64,000 nt of DNA from an uncultured Gammaproteobacteria bacterium (GCA_943788005.1 CALSOP010000002.1:836573-900572); one strand, 5' to 3'. Positions 8,515 through 18,212 are shown, counted from the stretch's first letter. The notes: a model not told the origin generated them from the sequence alone. Translations and numbers: made by a program.

Positions 8515-9474
8515 GTGAAAATACTAATAATAAAACTAGGCGCTTTGGGAGATGCCATTATTTCTACCGCCATTATTAAACAAATATTAGATCATCACCT
8601 GTCTGACGAAGTCCACTTGCTAACAAGCCCTAGCTTTACACCACTATTCTCACACTTTGGATCGTTGAAGATAAATTCTTTTGAACGCAAAGGAGCCTTA
8701 AATAAATTAAAATCTATATTCTGGATAAGAAAAAACAAGTTTGATGTAATATATGATTTGCAGTCAAACGACCGAACAAGAGTATATTGTGTCTTCTCAG
8801 GCGCTTCATTTATAGCAGGAAATCACCCGTGCTATCCATACACTGTTCACCCAGTAAATACTTATTTAGGTGAATGCCATTCTTTTGATCGGTTAAACCA
8901 AATAATTGAAAGCGCAAATATTGCACCTGCCAACGCCTCGCCGTATTTACCAGTTTCTAAATCAACGATTGACAAGGTTAAAGAGTGGTTAACAAAACAC
9001 GATTTATTTGGGAGGCCTTTTGCTCTATTTCACGCAGGCTCCAGCCCTTTACACACGGAAAAGAGGTGGCCTTATTTTAAAGAATTGGCGTCTAATTTAA
9101 GTGGTTTATATAAGATTGTATGGATAGGCGGCAATGATGATATTGAATTAAATCGTGCTTTAAGTGCGGATACACACATAGATGCAACTAATCAATTCAG
9201 CATTTTCGAGCTTGTTGAACTGGGTAAACACGCGAAATTTGCCGTCACTAATGATTCAGCTCCTATGCACATATTATCTTGCTCACAGATACCTGTATTT
9301 GGCCTTTTTGGGCCTACATACCCGCGCAGGACTCATGCATTAGGACAGTTTAATAATGTCATAAGCGCCACTAAACAGATAGCACGCAACGATCTTGAGT
9401 TTAAGCCTTCAGAAATTTCAAACATCTCTGTTGAAAAGGTATTAAATAAGCTTAAGAAACATAAATTAATATGA
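8515..9474 (+). CDS. glycosyltransferase family 9 (heptosyltransferase-like) protein
   Basis: LPS heptosyltransferase homolog of 319 residues. The N-terminal MKILIIKLGALGDAIISTAI is the classic GT9 acceptor-site start. The donor-side motifs FALFHAGSS...KRWPYFKELA and VTNDSAPMHILSCSQIPVFGLFGPTYPRR are intact. The start is GTG at 8515; no in-frame ATG occurs before the conserved MKILIIK-like sequence, so this start is needed. It overlaps the next GT9 gene by four bases. Likely transfers heptose to the LPS inner core, but whether it is the WaaC, WaaF or WaaQ type cannot be decided. Confidence 0.87.
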   Translation: MKILIIKLGALGDAIISTAIIKQILDHHLSDEVHLLTSPSFTPLFSHFGSLKINSFERKGALNKLKSIFWIRKNKFDVIYDLQSNDRTRVYCVFSGASFIAGNHPCYPYTVHPVNTYLGECHSFDRLNQIIESANIAPANASPYLPVSKSTIDKVKEWLTKHDLFGRPFALFHAGSSPLHTEKRWPYFKELASNLSGLYKIVWIGGNDDIELNRALSADTHIDATNQFSIFELVELGKHAKFAVTNDSAPMHILSCSQIPVFGLFGPTYPRRTHALGQFNNVISATKQIARNDLEFKPSEISNISVEKVLNKLKKHKLI

Positions 9475-10562
9475 CCCTTATTGAAAAAATAGGCTTGCTA
9501 TATATAAACAGCGTCCGTTTTATGCGCTTGACTATAATTAGTGTTTTATCAAACTTGCTTTTCACAAGCAAAAATGAATATAAAAAAATATTAATAAATC
9601 GAGATGGCGCATTTGGCGATTCAATTGTTGCTCTGCCAGCACTGAGTTTGATAAGACAAAAACACCCAAAAGCACAAATTGATTTGTTATCAACTAATAA
9701 CGGCAATGTTTCCTTTAAAGATCTCGGCTTAAATAAAGACTTGATAAACAATCTCTACACTGTAAAAAAAGATCAGCGCAAAGAAACATTAAAACTTTTA
9801 AAAAAACAAAAATATGACTTGTTTATACAAATACCCCAAAACATAGGCATATATAAGTCCTCCAGAAATATGTTTCTAGTTCGTTTTTATTTAAACATAG
9901 GAAGTGCGTTTGGGTGGGATTGTGGGCGAATAAAATCATTTATGCGTCTACAAAAGGAACGCCTTACAACACCAACAGAAACCGATAGATTTATTAATAT
10001 TCTTCAAGAACATGGCATTTCTGGACAATCAAATTACCCTATTAGCTCTCAGGAACCGCAAGACCCGAATATAAAAGATTTGCTTTCGCTTGAACAACCT
10101 GTCCTTTTTTTAATTGGTGGCAAAATACAACCCAAAAAGTGGCCACTAACTAATTGGGCAACATTGGCGAATTTAATAGGAGCGCAACATAAAATATTAA
10201 TCTTAGGCGGGGCTGATGAAAAAATTGAAGCCGATAAAATAGTATCACAAACAAAAAATACGATTAATCTCTGCGGCAACTTATCAATTCCAGAACTGCA
10301 CTATGTATTGACCAAGTCTTCAGTTGCTATAAGCCTCGACACAGGGGCGATGCATTTGTGTGATGCTGCAAAACTTAAAACAATCGCCCTTTTTTCAACA
10401 CGGGATTTATCAAATAAATGGTGGCCAAACAATAAGAGTTCTGTTGTTATAGAAAAAGTATTGCCTTGTAGTTTTTGCTTGAAAACTGCCTGCTCTGACA
10501 ATATTTGTATGACTAACATAAAGCCTGATGAGGTTTATAATTCTTTTAAAAATATAATTTGA
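9471..10562 (+). CDS. glycosyltransferase family 9 protein
   Basis: Second GT9 homolog in tandem, 363 residues. It has a longer N-terminus (about 30 residues, hydrophobic) before the core start ILINRDGAFGDSIVALPAL. The donor-side segments LFLIGGKIQPKKWPLTNWA and ISLDTGAMHLCDAAKLKTIALF are present. Near the C-terminus is a cysteine-rich stretch (CSFCLKTACSDNICM) seen in some heptosyltransferase-like proteins that act on outer sugars. The gene is strongly AT-rich. It is translationally coupled to the preceding GT9 gene and converges on the minus-strand saccharide genes after 30 bases. Confidence 0.84.
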   Translation: MTLIEKIGLLYINSVRFMRLTIISVLSNLLFTSKNEYKKILINRDGAFGDSIVALPALSLIRQKHPKAQIDLLSTNNGNVSFKDLGLNKDLINNLYTVKKDQRKETLKLLKKQKYDLFIQIPQNIGIYKSSRNMFLVRFYLNIGSAFGWDCGRIKSFMRLQKERLTTPTETDRFINILQEHGISGQSNYPISSQEPQDPNIKDLLSLEQPVLFLIGGKIQPKKWPLTNWATLANLIGAQHKILILGGADEKIEADKIVSQTKNTINLCGNLSIPELHYVLTKSSVAISLDTGAMHLCDAAKLKTIALFSTRDLSNKWWPNNKSSVVIEKVLPCSFCLKTACSDNICMTNIKPDEVYNSFKNII

Positions 10563-10592
10563 CGGGCGCTTTTTTGTTATTGTTTAACTTTT

Positions 10593-11537
10593 CTATAAGC
10601 AACCTTCTTGTTCTTCCCAAAGCTCATGCCAGTTAAAAAATGGCGGCAAACAATGCTCTGTCTGCAAGTGTGCTGCCACTGCGGGTATGGGCGAAAAACC
10701 TGGTATATGTTTAAACAAATGATCGGTTGTTTCTTTTTCAGAGCCTAAATGTCGTTTGTTTTTTACCCCTACGTATTTAGTGTTTTCAAAATAGCTCCAA
10801 TATTTTTTTACGACTTCTGTATGAGTAAAAAAAACATGTGTTGCATGACATATAGTTCTCCAGCGCCTTGTCTCAGAATAAAGAATATATGATGGATAAT
10901 TAAATTGTCTAAATACATTTTCGTGTTCTTGAGGATGTAATACCAGATGAGCTTTTGTCTGACTATATATTCTTAAATAAAAATCAATCATCTCTAGAAC
11001 CGCAGTTTTGGAATGAAGATAATCATCTTCACAAAAATAAACTAATTCATCATTAAATTTTGCATATTCAAAGTTTTGATATAACGATTCGCCCTGACCA
11101 GGCTTGTCTGTTGTTATAATTTCCCAGTTACATGTTAGTTTCTTACATAGCTGTTTAATTTTTTCTAGAACACCAACATCCGACCGATCGTCAAATATTA
11201 CGAACTTTATATTTCGGTCATTAATACTCGCATGGTGAATAGAAACGATTAATGAATTTATGCATTTCAATAAATGCTCTTCTAGATCAACGCCGGTCAG
11301 CTCACTCCGCTTGCCTTTAGCTCTTTCTTCATTGATGCTCGTACGTAAAAAAACCGTGAGCGATCCTAGGTTGCATTCCGTATTATTTTTGTATGCGTTA
11401 AAGTTATCATAAACACTTTTCTGATCTTCAAAACCTTTAAAACTTTTAAGCGGGGACAGGTTGAATTCCTGATGTTTTTTTATTGTATAACCTCTTTTTT
11501 TTAATATTCGGTCTAATATGCGTAACACTTCATTCAT
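10593..11537 (-). CDS. GT-A type glycosyltransferase, family 2-like
   Basis: A 314-residue protein with a divergent GT-A fold. After about 70 N-terminal residues rich in lysine, there is a nucleotide-binding-like region (KFVIFDDRSDVGVLEKIKQL) and a probable DxD motif in YFCEDDYLHSK, followed by a C-terminal region with several His and Trp residues. The overall pattern suggests a glycosyltransferase acting on surface saccharide, but the match is weak and I do not recognise a named subfamily. It overlaps the upstream GT9 gene by four bases on the minus strand. Confidence 0.66.
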   Translation of the reverse strand: MNEVLRILDRILKKRGYTIKKHQEFNLSPLKSFKGFEDQKSVYDNFNAYKNNTECNLGSLTVFLRTSINEERAKGKRSELTGVDLEEHLLKCINSLIVSIHHASINDRNIKFVIFDDRSDVGVLEKIKQLCKKLTCNWEIITTDKPGQGESLYQNFEYAKFNDELVYFCEDDYLHSKTAVLEMIDFYLRIYSQTKAHLVLHPQEHENVFRQFNYPSYILYSETRRWRTICHATHVFFTHTEVVKKYWSYFENTKYVGVKNKRHLGSEKETTDHLFKHIPGFSPIPAVAAHLQTEHCLPPFFNWHELWEEQEGCL

Positions 11538-12439
11538 AATATGTCCCTGTTTATAATATCGCTGACTTCCGCCGCAGATATATTACGTGCATCATTATTA
11601 TGCGCGGCGATACACGTAGTTTTGTTTCCCCATGGGCGGAAACGTTCTGGACTCATAACGCTGAAAAAACTTATAGTCCTAGTTTTTACTGCACTAGCAA
11701 TATGCCCAAGGCCAGAATCCGGGCCTATGTAAAGACATGTTTTTTCTATCAAAGCAGCAGCATCTAATAAACTATTGCCTAATGTATTAATGTGGGGAAT
11801 TTCTATCTCTTTACAAACTCTTTCTGTCACTTCTGATTCAAATTCGTTGCCCAGAAATATAACGCCCGAAAAATCTTTTTTGTGGGTGCGTAACAGCTTA
11901 ATAAAATTTTCAGTAGCAAGTGTCTTTTCTGGCTTACGACTATCGCCAACAGACAGGGACAGTAATTTCTCTTTATTGTCGAAAACAGATAATTGCTTAC
12001 TGGCATATTCTCGATTGGCATCAGACAACCATATTTCAGTGTCTGGAATCGCTTGTTCCCCATACAAACTATGAATAACGCCCATAATTTCTTCTACGGC
12101 ATGAGGCCCATAACTTTTGGCGAAAAACTTTGTGTATCTTTTTTTTCCTCGTAACAAATATGCAAGGCCATCAGATCTGACATCAACGATAATGTCGTAT
12201 GAGTTTTTCCATAGTTCAGACAATAATGCTGGCACGCCACGCAGGGGTTTATTTTTATCTTTCAAATAAAGACTATTTAAGAAAGGGTAGTTTCCATATA
12301 AATTCATGGAGCGCTTATCTGCGACTATATCAAATGATGCGGAAGGGAATTTTGTGTGTAATGACTTTAAAACAGGCGTCGTCATAATAACATCACCAAC
12401 ATTGCTCAGACCTATAAAAAGTATTTTATTCACAGTCAT
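11534..12439 (-). CDS. glycosyltransferase family 9 (heptosyltransferase-like) protein
   Basis: Third GT9 homolog of the region, 301 residues, on the minus strand. The start MTVNKILFIGLSNVGDVIMT has the GT9 acceptor-site pattern. The donor side shows LSLSVGDSRKPEKTL and the conserved LYIGPDSGLGHIASAVKTRTISFFSV segment, followed by PERFRPWGN. It is coupled to the GT-A gene downstream by a four-base overlap, and a DUF6165 gene lies just upstream, an association seen in LPS core clusters. Probable heptosyl- or related sugar transferase at the inner membrane. Confidence 0.84.
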   Translation of the reverse strand: MTVNKILFIGLSNVGDVIMTTPVLKSLHTKFPSASFDIVADKRSMNLYGNYPFLNSLYLKDKNKPLRGVPALLSELWKNSYDIIVDVRSDGLAYLLRGKKRYTKFFAKSYGPHAVEEIMGVIHSLYGEQAIPDTEIWLSDANREYASKQLSVFDNKEKLLSLSVGDSRKPEKTLATENFIKLLRTHKKDFSGVIFLGNEFESEVTERVCKEIEIPHINTLGNSLLDAAALIEKTCLYIGPDSGLGHIASAVKTRTISFFSVMSPERFRPWGNKTTCIAAHNNDARNISAAEVSDIINRDIL

Positions 12440-12491
12440 GTGATTTAGACAAGATCATAAAAAACATTGTTAGGCTTTGTTTTCAGATTGA

Positions 12492-12893
12492 TTATTCTTT
12501 GTTGCTTGTGTAATCATGGTATGACTTTTCTTCGACTAATTCTGATCCGGTTTTCCTGTTAATGTTTCGCTTTATATCAGCGCGCACATCATTTGTAACA
12601 TAAACAGATCGGGCTAATGCGATAAATTCTTCATCAAATTCCTGTGTATTTTCCTTGAGTCTTATTTTGTCTTCTATGTCCCATAAGTTTTCGTTAATTT
12701 TTTTTAATTCACCTATTTGATCATCAAGATTAATTCTAGCATAAGAAGAAGACTCCCACTGCCCCTGTAAAACATGAAGTTCTTTTTTTACATTTTCTAA
12801 TTTTGCAGCATCATCCATTCTTTCCTGTTTAATTTGAAGTATTGTTATTTTGTCTAATAACTCTCCAACTGAAATATCGATTTGTATACTCAC
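12492..12893 (-). CDS. DUF6165 family protein
   Basis: A short helical protein (133 residues) beginning VSIQIDISVGELLDKITILQ, which matches the DUF6165 family found beside LPS biosynthesis genes. The pattern GELLDKITILQIKQERM...NVKKELHVLQ suggests a coiled-coil rich protein without enzyme motifs. I chose the GTG at 12893: an AGAGGA ribosome-binding site sits seven bases before it, whereas a TTG six bases further upstream would be too close to that site. The function is unknown; the location before a GT9 gene suggests a role in core assembly. Confidence 0.78.
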   Translation of the reverse strand: MSIQIDISVGELLDKITILQIKQERMDDAAKLENVKKELHVLQGQWESSSYARINLDDQIGELKKINENLWDIEDKIRLKENTQEFDEEFIALARSVYVTNDVRADIKRNINRKTGSELVEEKSYHDYTSNKE

Positions 12894-12912
12894 AAACAAT
12901 TCCTCTTATTAA

Positions 12913-14254
12913 TTATTTACCAATACAAAATTGAGAAAAAACTGCGCCTAGCACATCATCACTTGTCGTCCTGCCCGTTAACTCATCAAAACAGGACAAA
13001 CAATACCTCAGAGATTCTGCTTGCACCTCTAAACCCAAGCCCCTTCGATATCAGCAAGAACGCGTTGCAAACTATTGCTTACCAAGCACAAAGCATCCAG
13101 GTGCCGTTGTCGGGAGAAAATTAAGTCTTCTTCGTTTCCCACTATATCAAGTGTTTGGCATATTGCCTCGGTAAGCTTATCCATGCCTGCGTTGGTCTTG
13201 GCCGAAACATAAACCTCTTTTTCAGAATCCACAAAATTATTATTTTTGCAAAGATCGATTTTATTTCGCACGACAATAGTCTTTGCGGTTAGGCTTGTTG
13301 TTTCAAACAAATTATCTACTGGTTCGTCGAATCATCTGATTGATCCTGTATATGAAGAATAACATCTGCGACACGAAGCGCATTATGTGTCTTCTCAACC
13401 CCAGCTATTTCAATCTCGTCTCTTGTTTCACGGATGCCGGCTGTATCGATTAGCGTGACAGCATAATCGCCTATTAATACTTTTTCTTTGATTATATCTC
13501 TAGTCGTGCCTGGTATTTTTGAAACAATAGCAGAATCAATACCAGACAGGTTGTTTATGATACTGGACTTCCCTGCGTTTGGTCGTCCTACAATAACAAC
13601 CGCAGGGTTTTGATCAAGAACTCGGCCTGATTCTGCCTTGATTAAAAGAGCATTAAGAAGCTGAAGGCATTCGCGAATATCCTTTGCTGCGGGGGTAACA
13701 TCAATATCTATGCCTTCCTCTTCAGGAAAATCTAAAGCCGCTTCAATTAAGGCCTTTGCATTAAAAACACGGTTTCTCAATTGATAAATACTATTTGAGA
13801 AAACACCATCTAAAGACTGCAGGGCACTGCGAGCTGCTTTCTTAGAATTGCTGTCTATCAAATCAGCAATGGCTTCTGCCTGCACCAGATCAATTTTATT
13901 ATTTAAAAATGCTCTCTCTGTAAACTCACCCGGCATGGCCGATCTGGCGCCCAACGAAATTATTTCCTCTAACAACATACCAAGAACAATACGGCTACCA
14001 TGTGCATGACATTCCATAACGTCTTCGCCCGTATATGAAGCGGGCGCTTTAAAATACAGGACTATGCCTTTGTCGATTATTTTTTGATCGGAAGACTTAA
14101 AAGAAACAAATTCTGCTAAACGCACTTTTGGAGAGGAGCCAGTTAAGGCCTTGAAAATATCTTTGGTTTTATTTCCTGATACACGGACTATGCCTATACC
14201 GCCTCGGCCCGGGGGTGTAGCAATCGCTGTTATCGTGTCACTGTTTTTAGGCAT
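12913..14254 (-). pseudogene. mnmE: mnmE (tRNA modification GTPase), disrupted by two frameshifts
   Basis: MnmE with MnmG makes the 5-carboxymethylaminomethyl group on wobble U34 of several tRNAs. The N-terminal 312 codons are intact: tetrahydrofolate-binding domain (ITAIATPPGRGGIGIVRVSG), helical domain, and GTPase motifs GRPNAGKS (223-230), GTTRD (249-253), DTAG (270-273). The frame then breaks around 13316-13330, where a stop follows QSDDSTNQ. The next frame continues with VVRNKIDL (the NKxD motif) to about 13040, breaks again in a run of four C on the plus strand, and a third frame carries LEVQAESLR through the hallmark C-terminus FCIGK, stopping at 12913. One extra base in the C run would restore a length matching E. 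coli MnmE exactly. Either two sequence errors or a recently broken gene. Confidence 0.9.
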
Positions 14255-14275
14255 AGCGCAAACCGCTCAACCACA

Positions 14276-15940
14276 TTATTTATTAGAGGCTGCATTCTCA
14301 ATGTTACGGGTAATCATCCACTGCTGTGCGATGGAAAGCGTATTATTTACGACCCAATACAAAACTAAACCAGAAGGAAAGAAAGCAAAGAAAACCGTGA
14401 ACACTACTGGCAAGACAGACATAACTTTAGCCTGAACAGGATCCATCGGCGCCGGATTTAATTTTTGCTGCACAAACATCGTTATTCCCATTAACAAAGG
14501 CAAAACAAAATAAGGATCAGGAATCGACAAATCATGTATCCATAAAATAAAATCGGCCTGCCTTAGCTCTACGCTTTCTAATAAGCACCAATATAGAGAA
14601 ATAAATACTGGTATTTGTATTAATATAGGGAAACAGCCGCCTAATGGATTTATTTTTTCTTCTTTATAAATATCCATCATTGCTTGATTGAGCCGAGCAC
14701 GATCGCCTTTATATCTTTCCCTGATTGAAAGAAGTCGTGGCTGAACCTTCCGCATGTTAGCCATCGAACGATATCCAGCAGCAGACAATTTATAGAAGAT
14801 AATTTTCAATAGAAGGGTTACTAATATAATTGCCCAACCCCAGTTATTGGTATAACCATGAATATAATCTAAAGCCCAATAAAGAGGCTTGGCTAGAAAC
14901 CAGAAAACCCCGTAATCAACTGTTAAATTGAGTCCTTCTGCTACTTCTTCCATTTCTTTTTGAAGCTTTGGACCGAAAAACAAGCGGTGATTTAATTTCT
15001 CACTTGCACCTATTGATACTGTTTTGGCCGGAGAAATTGCGCCTATAACATAACTGCTTTTATCTGGGTTTAAGGTGTAATAGTGGTATTGGTCTTCTTT
15101 TGAGCCTGGAATTAGTGCAGAAATAAAATAATGTTCCAGCATGGCGATCCAGCCATTTGTTATATCTGTAGATAACTTATCGTCTTCAATATCGCCAAAG
15201 TCTATTTTTTCGTAGCGTTTTTCAGGAGAAGAAATAACCGCTCCAGTATAGGTATAGATAAAACGAGAACCTTTTTCTTTTGGCTCTGTCCGATTTATCT
15301 GCCCATAAAGGCTGCCAGTCCAGTCGGCGCCGGTACCATTTTGAATCTCATAATTTATCTCGGCAACATATTTGCCTTTATAAAAGGTAAATGTTTTTAT
15401 AATTTTCAGGCCGTTTTCTGATTCCCAATACAGTGGAACGGAGACGCTATCGTTACCAGCTAAAGAATAATTTTTGTTCTGAGCGGTATAGATAGTTTTA
15501 TGATTAGCAGCGTTATTTTTACTAAGCAAACCACCCTGAATGATATAAAAATATTCTTCAGCATTGTCTAGCAAAACTACTTTTTCATCTTGTTGTTTTT
15601 TGGAGAGCGGATATTTTAATAGTTCCAAGTGCTGTATTGTTCCGCCACGTGTATTTATCTCGAGATCTAATAGGTCTGTTTTTACATGAACAACCTCGCC
15701 GTTTACAAACTCTCTAGAGTTTTCGTCTGACACTAGCGAAGGCGCTTCACTTTTCAAAGCTGGCATCGGAGCCATTGGTAAATCTTCTACGTCTGCGTTC
15801 GTTGCTGACTCTAAAATTTGTTCTTGCCTATCTAGCTGTGTCGGAACAGACAAATCAGTGTAATCTTCATGCCAAGATTGCCAAATCATGGTTAGCACTA
15901 AACCTAGTGCGATTAATAAAATAAAACGTGTCGTTTCCAT
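14276..15940 (-). CDS. yidC: membrane protein insertase YidC
   Basis: Inner-membrane insertase of 554 residues that works alone or with SecYEG. It has an N-terminal membrane anchor (METTRFILLIALGLVLTMIW), a large periplasmic beta domain (about 60-330), then the conserved five-helix insertase core (about 345-545) including the cytoplasmic loop MRKVQPRLLSIRERYKGD and PLGGCFPILIQIPVFISLYW. Length is typical of Gram-negative YidC. The start ATG overlaps the stop of yidD by one base (TAATG). The order rpmH-rnpA-yidD-yidC-mnmE is the conserved origin-proximal operon. Confidence 0.96.
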   Translation of the reverse strand: METTRFILLIALGLVLTMIWQSWHEDYTDLSVPTQLDRQEQILESATNADVEDLPMAPMPALKSEAPSLVSDENSREFVNGEVVHVKTDLLDLEINTRGGTIQHLELLKYPLSKKQQDEKVVLLDNAEEYFYIIQGGLLSKNNAANHKTIYTAQNKNYSLAGNDSVSVPLYWESENGLKIIKTFTFYKGKYVAEINYEIQNGTGADWTGSLYGQINRTEPKEKGSRFIYTYTGAVISSPEKRYEKIDFGDIEDDKLSTDITNGWIAMLEHYFISALIPGSKEDQYHYYTLNPDKSSYVIGAISPAKTVSIGASEKLNHRLFFGPKLQKEMEEVAEGLNLTVDYGVFWFLAKPLYWALDYIHGYTNNWGWAIILVTLLLKIIFYKLSAAGYRSMANMRKVQPRLLSIRERYKGDRARLNQAMMDIYKEEKINPLGGCFPILIQIPVFISLYWCLLESVELRQADFILWIHDLSIPDPYFVLPLLMGITMFVQQKLNPAPMDPVQAKVMSVLPVVFTVFFAFFPSGLVLYWVVNNTLSIAQQWMITRNIENAASNK

Positions 15941-16170
15941 TAATTATTCTTCATTATTTTTTGAGGTACAGGATCAAAGCCGCCTTCATGAAACGGGTGA
16001 CAACGACAAATTCGCTGAACACCTAAAGCAAGTCCTTTTTGGGCCCCGTGCTCGGCAAGAGCATCGACCATATACTCGGAGCAGCTTGGGTAAAACCTAC
16101 AACAAGGAGCGCTATATGGGCTAATATAACGCTGATAGATAATAATTAACTTTATTAGAGCCTGCTTCAT
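15940..16170 (-). CDS. yidD: membrane protein insertion efficiency factor YidD
   Basis: A small (76-residue) membrane-associated protein that aids YidC-dependent insertion. The sequence IIYQRYISPYSAPCCRFYPSCSEYMVDAL followed by GVQRICRCHPFHEGGFDPVP is the family signature, with the conserved cysteine cluster and the HPFHEGGFDPVP tail. Its start overlaps the end of rnpA by four bases and its stop overlaps yidC by one, so translation is coupled across the three genes. Confidence 0.95.
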   Translation of the reverse strand: MKQALIKLIIIYQRYISPYSAPCCRFYPSCSEYMVDALAEHGAQKGLALGVQRICRCHPFHEGGFDPVPQKIMKNN

Positions 16171-16514
16171 TTGCTCATTTTATCCCAATGTTTAATCAGT
16201 CCTGCATCAATCGACTTGCTTTTGCAATTTACAGCACCTTTCACCACAACAACCACATCCTTTCCTTCAAGCTGTTTTTGCCTCAGTCGAAAACTTTCTC
16301 TAATGATTCGCTTTATTTTATTTCGATCAACAGAGTTTGATATGTGTTTCTTGGGTACAGCCAAGCCTAAACGCGCTTGATTAAGGTTGTTTTGTCTAGC
16401 CAGAAACAAAAATGAATTATCGCTGGAACGATGCTTTGAAGAAAACACAAGCTTGAATTCTTCCGGACGTTTTAATCTGTTACAAGCTCGAAAACGACTC
16501 TCGAAAGAAGACAC
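16167..16514 (-). CDS. rnpA: ribonuclease P protein component
   Basis: Basic protein subunit of RNase P that matures the 5' ends of tRNAs. The 115 residues include the N-terminal FRACNRLKRPEEFKLVFSSK and the conserved RNR-type helix DRNKIKRIIRESFRLRQ (residues about 63-80). The start is GTG at 16514 (SSFESRFRACNRLKR). It follows rpmH by 12 bases and overlaps yidD by four, the standard arrangement. Length is normal. Confidence 0.93.
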   Translation of the reverse strand: MSSFESRFRACNRLKRPEEFKLVFSSKHRSSDNSFLFLARQNNLNQARLGLAVPKKHISNSVDRNKIKRIIRESFRLRQKQLEGKDVVVVVKGAVNCKSKSIDAGLIKHWDKMSK

Positions 16515-16526
16515 TCTTTAATATAA

Positions 16527-16661
16527 CTACGCTGAAAGCCTTTTTCTGCCCTTGCTTCGTCGCGCCTTTATGATCAATCTTCCTGAGCGGCTTTGCATGC
16601 GTGCACGAAAGCCATGGTTTCTTTTTCGCTTTATCTTACTTGGTTGGAACGTTCTTTTCAT
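16527..16661 (-). CDS. rpmH: 50S ribosomal protein L34
   Basis: A 44-residue, very basic ribosomal protein. The translation starts [20 protein letters not shown] and ends with [10 protein letters not shown], the L34 consensus apart from minor changes. The gene is short and was found by reading the minus strand between rnpA and the origin. It is the first gene of the leftward rpmH-rnpA-yidD-yidC-mnmE operon, and its upstream region is shared with dnaA on the other strand, so this 180-base gap holds divergent promoters. Confidence 0.97.
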   Translation of the reverse strand: MKRTFQPSKIKRKRNHGFRARMQSRSGRLIIKARRSKGRKRLSA

Positions 16662-16845
16662 ATACTCATGCCTTCGATTACTTTAATGGCGCTATTTAAA
16701 AGGGCGCATATGTTACTGTTACAACTATAAATAAGTCAATTACAACCTGCAAAACATCGTGACTTTGTTATTGTGGATAACTATTTTAATCAGGTATACA
16801 CTTCTCCCTTCTCTTCATTACCAGAAATTCATCGAGGGTTTATTA
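16662..16845. other. rpmH-dnaA intergenic region with a DnaA box (candidate part of oriC)
   Basis: A 184-base AT-rich gap between the divergent rpmH and dnaA genes. It contains one perfect DnaA box, TGTGGATAA at 16772-16780. An open frame runs upstream of dnaA through this box, but the ribosome-binding site GAGGG at 16834-16838, seven bases before GTG 16846, shows that translation starts downstream. The box may serve dnaA autoregulation, origin function, or both. Only one perfect box is seen here. Confidence 0.7.
16772..16780 (-). promoter_or_regulatory. DnaA box upstream of dnaA
   Basis: TGTGGATAA, the reverse complement of the perfect consensus TTATCCACA, located 65 bases before the dnaA start codon. 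Position and perfect match suggest DnaA binding for autoregulation or initiation. Confidence 0.75.
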
Positions 16846-18204
16846 GTGGGAATTTCCCCATGGAAACGTTGCCTAGAAAGGCTTGAGGGCGAACTATCAC
16901 CTCAGCAATTCAACACCTGGATACGCCCATTACACGCAATTGAGAGCGAAAATGCCGTACATCTGCTTGCGCCGAATAGATTTGTGCTCGATTGGATAAG
17001 TGAGCGCTACCTAACACGTATAGAAGAATTGTTGACCGGCGAACAACTAAACGGTGAGGGTATTTCACTAAAACTAGAAATTGGTAGTCGCAATAGCAAC
17101 GAAGCCCAGTCAAAAAGCAAAAAAACAAGTTCGCCAGGCGCAGGCTTATCAATTGATAAGTCTCAAACAAAACCAGTTAAGCATTCTAGCAACCTAAATT
17201 CTCATTTTACGTTTAATAATTTTGTTGAGGGTAAATCGAATCAGCTCGCCAGAGCTGCCTCTATCCAGGTTTCTGAAAACCCGGGCAACGCATACAACCC
17301 TTTGTTTATTTATGGTGGTGTTGGATTAGGTAAAACACATCTAATGCACGCTGTTGGCGCCGCCATCCTGGAACAGAAGCCAAGCGCTAATATAGCCTAC
17401 TTGCACTCTGAAAGATTTGTTGCCGATATGGTAAGAGCGTTGCAACACAATGCAATCAATGAATTTAAACGTCATTATCGATCCTTAGATGCTCTATTAA
17501 TCGATGATATCCAGTTCTTTGCTAAAAAAGAGCGCTCTCAAGAAGAATTCTTTCATACATTTAACGCTCTACTCGAAGGACAGCACCAAATTGTTTTGAC
17601 GTGCGATCGATACCCAAAAGAAGTTAATGGTTTGGAAGAGAGGCTGAAATCTCGTTTCGGTTGGGGCCTAACTGTAGCCATAGAGCCCCCAGAGCTTGAA
17701 ACACGCGTCGCCATTATTCGCAAAAAAGCCCTATTAGTACAAAAGGAGATACCTGATGAAGTGTCTTTTTTTATCGCAAAGCGGTTTCGTTCGAACGTTC
17801 GCGAACTTGAAGGAGCTCTGAATCGTGTAATCGCAAATTCTAATCTAACGGGAAACCCTGTTACGCTAGAGTTTACCCAGTCTTCATTGAGAGACTTGCT
17901 TATCATTCAAGATAAGCAAGTCACTATGGAGAACATACAAAAAACAACTGCAGAATACTACAAAATAAGAGTGGCCGATTTATTGTCTAAGCGGCGCAAC
18001 AGATCAATTGCCAGACCTAGACAAGTTGCAATGGCAATATCAAAAGAGTTGACCAACCATAGCCTACCTGAGATTGGAGATGCTTTTGGCGGCCGAGACC
18101 ATACCACTGTTTTACATGCTTGCAGAAAAATAAAAGAGTTGAGAAAAACAGAACATAGAATTGAAGAAGATTATGTGAATTTAACAAACACCCTAACAAG
18201 CTGA
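16846..18204 (+). CDS. dnaA: chromosomal replication initiator DnaA
   Basis: Origin-binding AAA+ ATPase, 452 residues from the GTG at 16846. I chose this start because the DnaA family begins right before [11 protein letters not shown] and because GAGGG lies seven bases upstream; the longer frame would read through a DnaA box. Domain I is at 1-80 (FNTWIRPL), a lysine/serine-rich linker at about 80-120, the AAA+ core has Walker A GGVGLGKT (157-164) and Walker [10 protein letters not shown] (Asp220-Asp221), and domain IV carries the DNA-binding signature [19 protein letters not shown]. It is first in dnaA-dnaN-recF-gyrB and diverges from rpmH. Confidence 0.97.
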   Translation: MGISPWKRCLERLEGELSPQQFNTWIRPLHAIESENAVHLLAPNRFVLDWISERYLTRIEELLTGEQLNGEGISLKLEIGSRNSNEAQSKSKKTSSPGAGLSIDKSQTKPVKHSSNLNSHFTFNNFVEGKSNQLARAASIQVSENPGNAYNPLFIYGGVGLGKTHLMHAVGAAILEQKPSANIAYLHSERFVADMVRALQHNAINEFKRHYRSLDALLIDDIQFFAKKERSQEEFFHTFNALLEGQHQIVLTCDRYPKEVNGLEERLKSRFGWGLTVAIEPPELETRVAIIRKKALLVQKEIPDEVSFFIAKRFRSNVRELEGALNRVIANSNLTGNPVTLEFTQSSLRDLLIIQDKQVTMENIQKTTAEYYKIRVADLLSKRRNRSIARPRQVAMAISKELTNHSLPEIGDAFGGRDHTTVLHACRKIKELRKTEHRIEEDYVNLTNTLTS

Positions 18205-18212
18205 TAACGACT

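Noticed and set aside
15645-15660. CACGTG core within yidC
   Set aside because: Flanking bases do not form the TGTTnCACGTGnAACA palindrome.
16759-16845. Upstream extension of the dnaA frame
   Set aside because: It lacks family similarity, runs through a DnaA box, and the GAGGG site points to GTG 16846.
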